From Flavobacteriales bacterium (GTDB lineage: Bacteria > Bacteroidota > Bacteroidia > Flavobacteriales_G > Salibacteraceae), in NCBI GenBank assembly GCA_018660685.1, contig JABJJW010000024.1, positions 1-64,000 of the forward strand: a stretch of DNA of 64,000 nucleotides. Direction: 5' to 3'. Shown here in pieces: positions 17,339 through 23,799 of this stretch. The position numbers were made by a program, and so were the translations under genes. Each line of letters opens with the position of its first letter. The first letter of the stretch is position 1. The notes beneath the pieces were generated by a model. The model searched no databases and was not told where the DNA came from. It saw nothing but the letters and a program-made list of their open reading frames with translations.

Positions 17339-18166
17339 ATGAATAAGTTACAACTAACCTTAGTCGTTCTTTCTATAAGTTCAATCGGATTGCTGCCCTC
17401 TTGTGGTGGAGAAGAAGTCGCGGATACTGGGCCCAAGTACAATTTTGAGCACGCGGACAGCCTACCAACAGGATATCTAAAAGAACTTGGTATCGTTAAG
17501 ACGAATATTGAAGTAACAGCTCGGTTATACCAGAAAATGGTTGACAAGGGTTATTCTTTTTCGGAAGGAGCACTTCTTTCAGCAGGTAAGAGCTTCAGTG
17601 GATCAGCAAAACAAGCTATGGGTGTTGGAGCAATTGGAAGTGACATCATTTATTGCGCAACATTTGGCCAGAATCAAAGTGCTATTTCCAGAATGGAGGG
17701 GCTCTTGAAAACGGCAGGATCTCTAGGAGTTTCTGAAGCGTTCGACAAGAGCATCATGGAGAAGATGGCGAGTGAGGATACGACCATTAATAAATCTGTC
17801 TTACTCACTAAAGCATATTTAAAAGCAAAGGATCAACTGTTCTCTGATGAGAGAGCTCAATTGGCCACCTTGATGGTAGTAGGCGGATGGGTTGAAGGTC
17901 TCCACATTTGTTCTCAAATGATGAAAGAGGATATTAAGGACAAAGAAGTGAGACTTGGATACTGGGAATTGGTCAACACATTTGATAACATAGATCACAT
18001 GTGCAAGGTCTTTAAGAGTAACGCTGACATTTCAGGAGTCGAGTCTCAGATTCATGAATTAACTCCACTGATGAACAAGATCAAAAAGAACGAAAAGAAA
18101 TATAAGCCAGCGGATGTTGCGGCTTTGGCTGATGCAGTTTCTTCCATGCGTGGAAGTATGTATTAA
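17339..18166 (+). CDS. Helical lipoprotein, unknown function
   Basis: 275 residues with a lipoprotein signal ending LLPSC (Cys22). The mature part is almost entirely alpha-helical, without a recognisable domain: it includes SEGALLSAGKSFSGSAKQAM, FDKSIMEKMASED and a lysine-rich segment MNKIKKNEKKYKP near the end. It resembles helical-bundle lipoproteins that are common in this phylum, but I cannot name the family. It has its own strong promoter and is followed by an intrinsic terminator, so it is a single-gene unit that is probably well expressed. Confidence 0.85.
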   Translation: MNKLQLTLVVLSISSIGLLPSCGGEEVADTGPKYNFEHADSLPTGYLKELGIVKTNIEVTARLYQKMVDKGYSFSEGALLSAGKSFSGSAKQAMGVGAIGSDIIYCATFGQNQSAISRMEGLLKTAGSLGVSEAFDKSIMEKMASEDTTINKSVLLTKAYLKAKDQLFSDERAQLATLMVVGGWVEGLHICSQMMKEDIKDKEVRLGYWELVNTFDNIDHMCKVFKSNADISGVESQIHELTPLMNKIKKNEKKYKPADVAALADAVSSMRGSMY

Positions 18167-18200
18167 TACTTGATTTATTTCTTTAGGAAATTATACATTT

Positions 18201-18228
18201 GCCGTCCTTTAAAAGGACGGCTTTTTTT
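18201..18228 (+). terminator. Intrinsic terminator after the helical lipoprotein gene
   Basis: GCCGTCCTTT (18201-18210) pairs with AAAGGACGGC (18212-18221), followed by seven T. A second T8 run follows at 18232-18239 and directly touches the damaged tRNA-Pro copy at 18240. Confidence 0.85.
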
Positions 18229-18239
18229 GTCTTTTTTTT

Positions 18240-18267
18240 CGGGGTGTAGCGTAGCCCGGTTATCGCG
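18240..18267 (+). repeat. Direct repeat, copy 1 (tRNA-Pro 5' end)
   Basis: 28-bp perfect direct repeat of 18574-18601. The two copies bracket the GIY-YIG pseudogene and a short leader, as if the element had entered a tRNA gene and left a partial duplicate of it. Confidence 0.9.
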
Positions 18268-18284
18268 TCCCGCCTTAGGCGGGA
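18268..18284 (+). repeat. 17-nt perfect palindrome at the anticodon-arm position
   Basis: TCCCGCC-TTA-GGCGGGA forms a seven-pair stem with a three-base loop. Read as a tRNA arm it would be TCCCG/CGGGA around a seven-base loop CCTTAGG. Its G+C content is high compared with its surroundings. It may be a dispersed repeat of this genome; one window cannot show that. Confidence 0.7.
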
Positions 18285-18312
18285 AGGTCGCATTCCTAAA
18301 ATCGCTGGTGAT

Positions 18313-18549
18313 ATGAAAGTGTACATATTGTACAGTAGTTCTTTGAATAGACATTATGTCGGTCACAGTCAGGATATGACTGATCGTTTAAGCAGGCATA
18401 ATGCAGGAAGAAGTAAGGCAACGAAAAACGGGATTCCTTAGGATGTTGTTTGGAGTTGTGAATGTCCTTCTAGATCGGAAGCCATGAAATTGGAATTGAA
18501 GATCAAAGGTCGAGGGATAAAGCGATTTCTTGATGACTTGTCGGAATGA
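18313..18549 (+). pseudogene. GIY-YIG nuclease family gene with an in-frame stop
   Basis: A 78-codon frame from ATG 18313 encodes a small single-domain GIY-YIG (UvrC-like) nuclease. VYILYSS (residues 3-9) and YVG (15-17) are the two signature strands, R25 in DRLSRHN and E56 in SRSEAMKLE are at the positions of the catalytic arginine and glutamate, and the KIKGRGIKRFL end is typical. Codon 43 (18439-18441) is TAG inside GIP-stop-DVVW; relatives usually carry Trp here (GIPW), so a single TGG to TAG change would explain it. The rest of the frame is intact, so the damage is recent, or the codon is read through. It lies between a damaged and an intact tRNA-Pro. Confidence 0.85.
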
Positions 18550-18573
18550 GCCCTTCTTTATTATAATACACCT

Positions 18574-18648
18574 CGGGGTGTAGCGTAGCCCGGTTATCGC
18601 GCCTGCTTTGGGAGCAGGAGGTCGCAGGTTCGAATCCTGCCACCCCGA
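18574..18648 (+). tRNA. tRNA-Pro (anticodon TGG)
   Basis: Full cloverleaf: acceptor CGGGGTG (18574-18580) pairs with CACCCCG (18641-18647), anticodon stem CCTGC/GCAGG around loop TTTGGGA with anticodon TGG at 18609-18611, and T arm GCAGG-TTCGAAT-CCTGC. The discriminator is A18648 and CCA is not encoded. The first 28 bases are repeated at 18240. Confidence 0.97.
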
Positions 18649-18650
18649 CG

Positions 18651-18673
18651 AAAGGCCTCTTTGAGGCCTTTTT
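18651..18673 (+). terminator. Hairpin between tRNA-Pro and tRNA-Arg, possible terminator
   Basis: AAAGGCCTC (18651-18659) pairs with GAGGCCTTT (18663-18671) around a TTT loop and is followed by a short T run (about five T in all). It could terminate transcription or serve as an RNA-processing signal between the two tRNAs. Confidence 0.6.
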
Positions 18674-18684
18674 CATTTTATCCA

Positions 18685-18758
18685 GGTCCACTAGCTCAAC
18701 TGGATAGAGCAGCTGCCTTCTAAGCAGCAGGTTTCAGGTTCGAGCCCTGAGTGGATCA
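18685..18758 (+). tRNA. tRNA-Arg (anticodon TCT)
   Basis: Acceptor GGTCCAC (18685-18691) pairs with GTGGATC (18751-18757) with one G-T pair. The D arm is GCTC/GAGC, the anticodon stem GCTGC/GCAGC holds loop CTTCTAA with anticodon TCT at 18719-18721, and the T arm is TCAGG-TTCGAGC-CCTGA. The discriminator is A18758; CCA is not encoded. Confidence 0.97.
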
Positions 18759-18766
18759 CTTAATAA

Positions 18767-18798
18767 AAAGTCCAGCCACTTTGTGCTGGACTTTTTTT
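18767..18798 (+). terminator. Intrinsic terminator after tRNA-Arg
   Basis: AAAGTCCAGC (18767-18776) pairs with GCTGGACTTT (18785-18794) around an eight-base loop and ends in a T7 run. It closes the tRNA unit. Confidence 0.85.
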
Positions 18799-18854
18799 GT
18801 TTGATCGATCCGAATTTTTGTCACTTGCCACTAGAAAATTGATCTTCGCGCTAC

Positions 18855-19391
18855 ATGGAGGCACTACAAGGTTTAATTGAAATCATCATCACGCTCATTC
18901 CGGCTGCAGCAGTTGTAGGTGTGGTATACGTCATGCTTAAGCAGTATTTCGACAATCAAGAAAAGAAGCAGCAACAAGAGTGGAATGAAAAACGTCGGAA
19001 AGAATACCTGCCGATGCAGATTCAGGCCTATGAGCGATTCATTCTCTACCTCGAGAGAATCCACCCAGAGAGACTCGTTTTCCGAAACAACAAACCAGGT
19101 ATGAGCGCAAGGCTGCTCCAAGCCGACATGCTGAAAATCATGCGGGAAGAGTTTGATCACAACCTCGCTCAACAGCTATACATTAGTTCAGCAGGGTGGG
19201 AGTCGGTGAAAGCCGCTAGGGAAGAAACATTCAAAATACTCAACAAGGCCGCCGAGAATGTCCACAAGGATTCCGACTCAATGGCGTATTCTACCTCTAT
19301 CCTAGAACTGTGTGGTAAGCTCGATAAGCTACCGACAGAATTGGCGATCGAAATTCTCAAGAAAGAATTTCGAAAAAAACTCAATGGGTAA
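18855..19391 (+). CDS. Membrane-anchored protein with long cytoplasmic helical domain
   Basis: 178 residues: one N-terminal transmembrane helix (about 8-30, LIEIIITLIPAAAVVGVVYV), a charged QEKKQQQEWNEKRRKEY linker, then an all-helical domain with QAYERFILYLERI and LQADMLKIMREEFDHNLAQQ. I recognise it as a type of protein conserved among Bacteroidota (I believe DUF7935, not verified), but no function is known to me. It follows the tRNA-Arg terminator and is on its own. A 7-bp inverted repeat (CAATGGG/CCCATTG, 19382-19405) spans its stop codon without a T run. Confidence 0.85.
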   Translation: MEALQGLIEIIITLIPAAAVVGVVYVMLKQYFDNQEKKQQQEWNEKRRKEYLPMQIQAYERFILYLERIHPERLVFRNNKPGMSARLLQADMLKIMREEFDHNLAQQLYISSAGWESVKAAREETFKILNKAAENVHKDSDSMAYSTSILELCGKLDKLPTELAIEILKKEFRKKLNG

Positions 19392-19454
19392 TTGTCTGCC
19401 CATTGTGTGACTTATATCATCAAATAAATTTCGATTAAGCGGTACTCTTGGTCC

Positions 19455-19811
19455 ATGCTACGAATTATAAGCATACTCGCAGTTGTGATTATGTCCTTTC
19501 CGGGACTTTATAATTTGTCGCTCTATGTCGATTATCAAATCGATATGGACGAATACGTTGAGCGATGTGAAAATCGCGATGTACCCATGATGAATTGTGA
19601 GGGAAAATGCTTGCTCGCCAAAAAGATCAAGCAGGCGAATGAAGATGATCGTCCAGAATCTCCTTCATTCTTGACCGAGTTCAGCACATATCTTCAAACC
19701 GATGGAATTGAAATGTTGATTCCTAGCTTTTCTCAAATATTGGTTTGGATGGATGATAGCAGCAAGCCGAGACCAGGCCCAAGTGGCGTGTTCCGGCCAC
19801 CTCTGATGTGA
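19455..19811 (+). CDS. Small membrane-anchored protein with NCxGKC motif, putative copper-related
   Basis: 118 residues with an N-terminal hydrophobic segment (1-21) that could be an uncleaved anchor or a signal, then a Cys- and Met-containing motif MMNCEGKCLLAKK (46-58; Cys48, Cys52) and a Pro-rich tail. Small proteins with this NCxGKC motif are, as I recall, often placed before TonB receptors of the copper type in Bacteroidota. Here the next two genes are a Met/His-rich lipoprotein and such a receptor on the same strand with short gaps, so I infer a role in copper binding or delivery. The copper assignment rests on context. Confidence 0.8.
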   Translation: MLRIISILAVVIMSFPGLYNLSLYVDYQIDMDEYVERCENRDVPMMNCEGKCLLAKKIKQANEDDRPESPSFLTEFSTYLQTDGIEMLIPSFSQILVWMDDSSKPRPGPSGVFRPPLM

Positions 19812-19869
19812 TTCCTTTTTAATCAAGGAAAATATGGCGCCCTGTGCGCTTACACATCAAAAAATAATC

Positions 19870-20682
19870 ATGAAACATATTGCAATTCTAGGCTTTGCCG
19901 TGGGCCTTTTATCATTAACCGCGTGCAAAAAAGAAGATCCTCAAGTAGTAACATTTGAAGACGTTCTTCTCACTCATATGGATGAGATTGAATCTCAATC
20001 AATAGGAGATTACACTTTGTCTATATACTCGAGTAACGAATTAATTGTCGGGTACAATGAACTCAACTTCTTGCTCAAAGACGCCGATGGGGAGTTTGTC
20101 ACCGACTATACCATGCACGCTCACCCAATGATGGAAATGGGAATGATGATGCATACAACGCCGCACGGGCATACGGAGATGATAGAAGGGGAATATGGTC
20201 TTTATATGACTGATTATGTCTTCATCATGCCATCTACAGCAGGAACCTGGTCTCTAGAAGTGACGGTTGAAGTTGACGATGAATCTGTTGTATATGACTT
20301 CGTACTCGATGTCATTGAGCCTGAAGAAGCGAGAATGATATCGTTCATGTCAAAAACAGGTTCTGAAGAAAAGTACTTCGCCGCATTGGTTGGTGCTGAA
20401 AATTTTGGGGTTGGAGAAAATGACTTTGAAATTGCAATCTATCAAAGAGAGAGCATGATGTCGTTTCCGGCAGTTACGGATCTGACTGTGGAAATTGAGC
20501 CTTGGATGCCCACGATGGAGCATGGATCACCCAATAATGTGAATCCCGTGCACACTATGAATGGGCACTACGCAGGTGTCGCCAACTTCACCATGACCGG
20601 TTTCTGGCAACTAAAGCTGACAATTAAGAATGCGGATGGTGAGATCGTTGAAGAGGATCTTGCTTTTGACATCACATTGTGA
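19870..20682 (+). CDS. Met/His-rich lipoprotein, putative copper-binding
   Basis: 270 residues with a lipoprotein signal ending LTAC (Cys19). Residues 82-101 form a dense metal-ligand cluster of Met and His (seven Met, five His), and a second one lies at 212-236 (WMPTMEHGSP, then HTMNGHY), the pattern of YtkA/FixH-like domains. The two halves look like a tandem repeat of one beta-sandwich fold, each with a Met/His loop. It probably binds copper(I) at the cell surface or in the periplasm and passes it to the receptor encoded next. I chose the ATG at 19870 because the longer frame from 19834 spoils the signal peptide. Its TGA overlaps the next GTG (GTGA). Confidence 0.82.
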   Translation: MKHIAILGFAVGLLSLTACKKEDPQVVTFEDVLLTHMDEIESQSIGDYTLSIYSSNELIVGYNELNFLLKDADGEFVTDYTMHAHPMMEMGMMMHTTPHGHTEMIEGEYGLYMTDYVFIMPSTAGTWSLEVTVEVDDESVVYDFVLDVIEPEEARMISFMSKTGSEEKYFAALVGAENFGVGENDFEIAIYQRESMMSFPAVTDLTVEIEPWMPTMEHGSPNNVNPVHTMNGHYAGVANFTMTGFWQLKLTIKNADGEIVEEDLAFDITL

Positions 20683-22646
20683 AACGAATCCTAACATATG
20701 GAGCGCTTCTTCTATGGAGCGTTCCGATGTGTTCTCAGGTCTTCCTTCAGATCGACACGCTTGAGGAAGTAGTCATCAACGGAGAAAGGGCTGATCATAC
20801 TACCTATGACCGTGGACAAACAGATGTAGCGACTACCGAGCAGACGGCTGAACGTGACCCTCAACTCAATTTGGTTTGTCGAGGTGCCTATGCGCAAGAA
20901 GTAATTTATCGAGGATTGAGTGGCGCACAAGTTGCAACGCTCGTTGATGGCATGAGAATCTATGGAGCCTGCACGGATAAGATGGACCCGGTAACCTCCT
21001 ATGTTGACCGAAGTAATTTGAGTGTTTTACAATCTGATCAGACCGCTTCTATTGGGTTTCATGCTTTGAATTTCAAATTGGAGAAGGGTGAATTTGGTGT
21101 CGAGCGTAGATGGAAGTCCGGTGTCTTCAGCTCATACCAAATCAACAATGCTCAGCGAAGGATTGGTGCAAATGCTGTTTATGAGTCCAAAGACTTCTGG
21201 TGGTTAGCAAGTGCCTCACACACCGAAGCAAACAACTATGTTGCGGGGAGCGGTCAAAAGATTCGCTACACGCAGTTCACAAAACAAAATCTGTACAGCG
21301 CATCTGGATGGAGGAGAGGCAAACACGAATTCACCGCTACTGGAATAGTTGATCGCGCCTACGACATTGGATATGCTGGCTTGCCGATGGACGTGAGTTC
21401 AGCCACCGCAGTCATTACCAAACTTGAACACAAGACAAGTCTGGGCAAATGGAAGAATTTAAACTCCGTTTATTTCAATGACGTCGCTCATGTCATGGAT
21501 GATACCAAGCGGGACTCTGTATTCATGCACATGGACATGCCTGGCTGTAGTACCACACTTGGCTATCACGGACAATTGCAGAGAGTTTGGAATCAATGGA
21601 TTCTTGACGTTGACTTTGAGTTGGTGAGGAACAGAAGGTTTGCTGAGATGACAATGTACCCGGTCAACGAGGTTGAAATGTACATGCAGACATGGTCGGT
21701 TAGCGTGCGTGAAATGACGACCCTCAATCCGACGTTAAAGTACTTTCCCAACGATCGGTGGAAATTCGAGATTGTTCCAGCTATTGCTTACTACAATGAT
21801 CAAGTAAAGGAAGAGTTTGGCCAAAAACAGTTTGAAGTTTTGGGATATGATCTGACCAAAGGCACGACGAGCCTTTCTAAGTCCTTGGCTTTAACATCTG
21901 AATACAACCTTAATAAATGGGGGAGTGCATTCACCTTTGCTGCAGGAGACCGAGCTCCGGAGTTAAGTGAACGTTTTGGTTTCTATCTATACAACAATCA
22001 AGATGGGTTCGACTACATGGGAAACCCACTATTGAGCAATGAGCAGTTCGCTCGCATTAATTGGTCGAATGGCTTGAAGTTCGAAAAGCACAGGGTGACT
22101 TGGAGTAAGTATGTTTACTTCTTTGACAACTACATTTTCGGAGTACACAATCAAGTTTTGTGGCAAATGACCCCTGGAGGAAATGGGGTGAAAGAATACC
22201 AAAATGTGGGCAGCGCTTTCATTGCAGGATCGGAGCTTGAAGTGTCTCTTTTTGAACAAGGCTTGGTCCCAACTCAAATTACGGTGGCCTATCGATACGG
22301 CGAAGGGGAAAACGTCGGCTACCTCCCACAAATGATGCCTCTAGAAGTCAAACTGTTCAACAAAGCAAAATGGAAGGGCTTTGATTTTGGGTTGACTAAT
22401 GTTTACTCACTTCGATATACTCGAGCCAGCCAGGCTTTTGGTGAGCAAAACGTTCCAGCTTATTGGATGATGAATGCAGCCGTGTCACGTAAGCTCACGT
22501 TAAAAAAATCTTCATTAGATATAGAGATTGCCGGATCCAATTTGCTGGACAATTACTACACAACGCATTTGAATTGGAACGGCATTCCGCAAATGGGAAG
22601 AAACGTCAGCCTGAGTTTGAAATGGAATTTTGGAGCGATTGAATAA
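20679..22646 (+). CDS. TonB-dependent outer-membrane receptor, OprC/NosA-like (copper)
   Basis: 655-residue receptor with a signal peptide (1-19), a plug domain and a C-terminal 22-strand barrel. A TonB-box-like segment TLEEVVINGER (27-37) is present. The plug has DGMRIYGACTDKMDPVTSY (90-108), a Cys-Met motif seen in OprC/NosA copper receptors (established for those proteins). It would move copper or a copper complex into the periplasm with energy from TonB-ExbBD. It begins with GTG overlapping the upstream stop by four bases, and its last 41 bp overlap the convergent meaB gene. Confidence 0.88.
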   Translation: MKRILTYGALLLWSVPMCSQVFLQIDTLEEVVINGERADHTTYDRGQTDVATTEQTAERDPQLNLVCRGAYAQEVIYRGLSGAQVATLVDGMRIYGACTDKMDPVTSYVDRSNLSVLQSDQTASIGFHALNFKLEKGEFGVERRWKSGVFSSYQINNAQRRIGANAVYESKDFWWLASASHTEANNYVAGSGQKIRYTQFTKQNLYSASGWRRGKHEFTATGIVDRAYDIGYAGLPMDVSSATAVITKLEHKTSLGKWKNLNSVYFNDVAHVMDDTKRDSVFMHMDMPGCSTTLGYHGQLQRVWNQWILDVDFELVRNRRFAEMTMYPVNEVEMYMQTWSVSVREMTTLNPTLKYFPNDRWKFEIVPAIAYYNDQVKEEFGQKQFEVLGYDLTKGTTSLSKSLALTSEYNLNKWGSAFTFAAGDRAPELSERFGFYLYNNQDGFDYMGNPLLSNEQFARINWSNGLKFEKHRVTWSKYVYFFDNYIFGVHNQVLWQMTPGGNGVKEYQNVGSAFIAGSELEVSLFEQGLVPTQITVAYRYGEGENVGYLPQMMPLEVKLFNKAKWKGFDFGLTNVYSLRYTRASQAFGEQNVPAYWMMNAAVSRKLTLKKSSLDIEIAGSNLLDNYYTTHLNWNGIPQMGRNVSLSLKWNFGAIE

Positions 22647-23595
22647 TCTCGAGCGAAGCGGCAAATTCATTCTTGGTCCTCGCTTCGATATCCGCTTTTA
22701 GTGATTCCATGTCACCATTCTTCCCGAGCATCTGAAGCACGTTTTCGTAGATACTAAGTTCTGTGAGCTTTTGAAACGCTCTGACCTGCTGCGTTTGTCT
22801 TCGAGTGTTGAAGTGATCGTTTGCCTTAAGGGTTGCGATCATATCTGAAATGACTCTCCAGGATTGATCTACGCCTTCGTTGTGCAATCCTGAACCGGTC
22901 AGAACTTTCGTATCCCAGCCATTGCTGCTTTTGGGAAATAAATGAAGGGCCATTTCCAATTGCTTCTTCGCCCTGCGAGCGGCCTCGATGTTGCTTCCGT
23001 CTGCTTTGTTGATGACAATGATGTCAGCGGCCTCCATAATGCCTCTTTTGATGCCCTGCAAATCGTCTCCGGTCCCGGGCATGGCGAGCATCAAGAAGCA
23101 GTCGGTGATATTGATGACTTCAGTCTCACTTTGGCCAACGCCGACAGTCTCAACGATGATAACGTCAAAACCAGCTGCTTCACAAAGCAACATCGATTCG
23201 CGCGTACGCGCCGCCACGCCTCCGAGTGTGCCGCTCGATGGGCTAGGACGGATAAAAGCATTCTTTTCTCTACTGAGTTCCTCCATTCTGGTTTTGTCTC
23301 CAAGAATGCTGCCTCCGCTTTGCTGACTGCTCGGATCGACCGCGAGTACGGCAAGCTTGAGACCTTGACCAATGAGGAGTTTTCCTAATTGCTCGATGAA
23401 GGTGCTTTTGCCGACACCAGGAATGCCAGTGATGCCAATTCTTAAAGCGTCTTTTCGCTTATCGTAAATGGAATTGATTAGTTGAAGTGCTTCGAGGCGA
23501 TGGTCGGATCTCTGGTTTTCGACCAAGGTTATAGCTTTTGACAGTGTGAGATTATCTCCTGCTAAAAGTTTTTGAATGTCAATCTTGGAATTCAC
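22606..23595 (-). CDS. meaB: Methylmalonyl-CoA mutase-associated GTPase MeaB (G3E family)
   Basis: 329-residue P-loop GTPase that protects and reactivates adenosylcobalamin-dependent methylmalonyl-CoA mutase. The Walker A motif is GIPGVGKST (57-65), followed by LAVDPSSQQSGGSILGDKTR, the SPSSGTLGG loop, VETVGVGQSE (switch II) and the base-recognition motif NKAD. It starts with GTG at 23595. The mutase genes are not in this window. The last 13 codons lie over the end of the TonB receptor gene on the other strand. Confidence 0.95.
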   Translation of the reverse strand: MNSKIDIQKLLAGDNLTLSKAITLVENQRSDHRLEALQLINSIYDKRKDALRIGITGIPGVGKSTFIEQLGKLLIGQGLKLAVLAVDPSSQQSGGSILGDKTRMEELSREKNAFIRPSPSSGTLGGVAARTRESMLLCEAAGFDVIIVETVGVGQSETEVINITDCFLMLAMPGTGDDLQGIKRGIMEAADIIVINKADGSNIEAARRAKKQLEMALHLFPKSSNGWDTKVLTGSGLHNEGVDQSWRVISDMIATLKANDHFNTRRQTQQVRAFQKLTELSIYENVLQMLGKNGDMESLKADIEARTKNEFAASLEIIQSLQNSISNSG

Positions 23596-23675
23596 TCAGA
23601 GTCAAAGAAAGGCAATTAGATAATTCAAAGCCTTGGTTTCTGGTTTCGAAGAGCGTGTGGAGTATTTCGTAAAAT

Positions 23676-23774
23676 TCAATTGATAGAAATTGAACCATCT
23701 GCTCCGTTTGGTACTTTCACGCGATAGAGCGAAGGCGACAATCCGTCATGCTCAAAGAGTCGGTAGGCGTAGTT
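23676..23774 (-). pseudogene. Possible short gene remnant upstream of meaB
   Basis: In one minus-strand frame the bases from 23774 down to the TGA at 23676-23678 encode NYAYRLFEHDGLSPSLYRVK followed by VPNGADGSISIN. This looks like the protein-coding end of a beta-rich secreted protein, but it is preceded at once by an in-frame TAA and has no start codon. Codon content is like that of genes rather than of AT-rich intergenic DNA. I cannot name the parent family and it may be chance. Confidence 0.25.
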
Positions 23775-23799
23775 TTACATTAAAGGACAGATTAGAAGG

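Larger units (their letters stand above)
18240..18292 (+). pseudogene. Damaged 5' copy of tRNA-Pro with a palindrome in place of the anticodon arm
   Basis: Bases 18240-18267 are identical to the first 28 bases of the intact tRNA-Pro (18574-18601). The next 17 bases (18268-18284) are the palindrome TCCCGCCTTAGGCGGGA in place of the 17-base anticodon arm, and 18285-18292 (AGGTCGCA) again match the intact gene (18619-18626). After that the T arm and the 3' acceptor strand are missing, so it cannot fold as a working tRNA. The offset to the intact gene is constant (334 bp), so the swap changed no length. Confidence 0.85.

Noticed and set aside
18240-18292. Working tRNA with a TTA anticodon
   Set aside because: The arm could be read as anticodon TTA, but the T arm and 3' acceptor strand are missing and position 33 is C, so it cannot be a working tRNA.
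18175-18366. Minus-strand frame over the damaged tRNA copy and terminator
   Set aside because: Made of the antisense of the tRNA fragment, the palindrome and the terminator; it shares the NRATLHPE peptide with the frame above.
18503-18691. Minus-strand frame over tRNA-Pro with a GVAGFEPATSC-type peptide
   Set aside because: This is the well-known false translation of the antisense of a tRNA gene. It is no protein gene.
22942-23388. 148-codon plus-strand frame inside meaB
   Set aside because: Lies in full within a certain gene on the other strand; no domain or signal seen.
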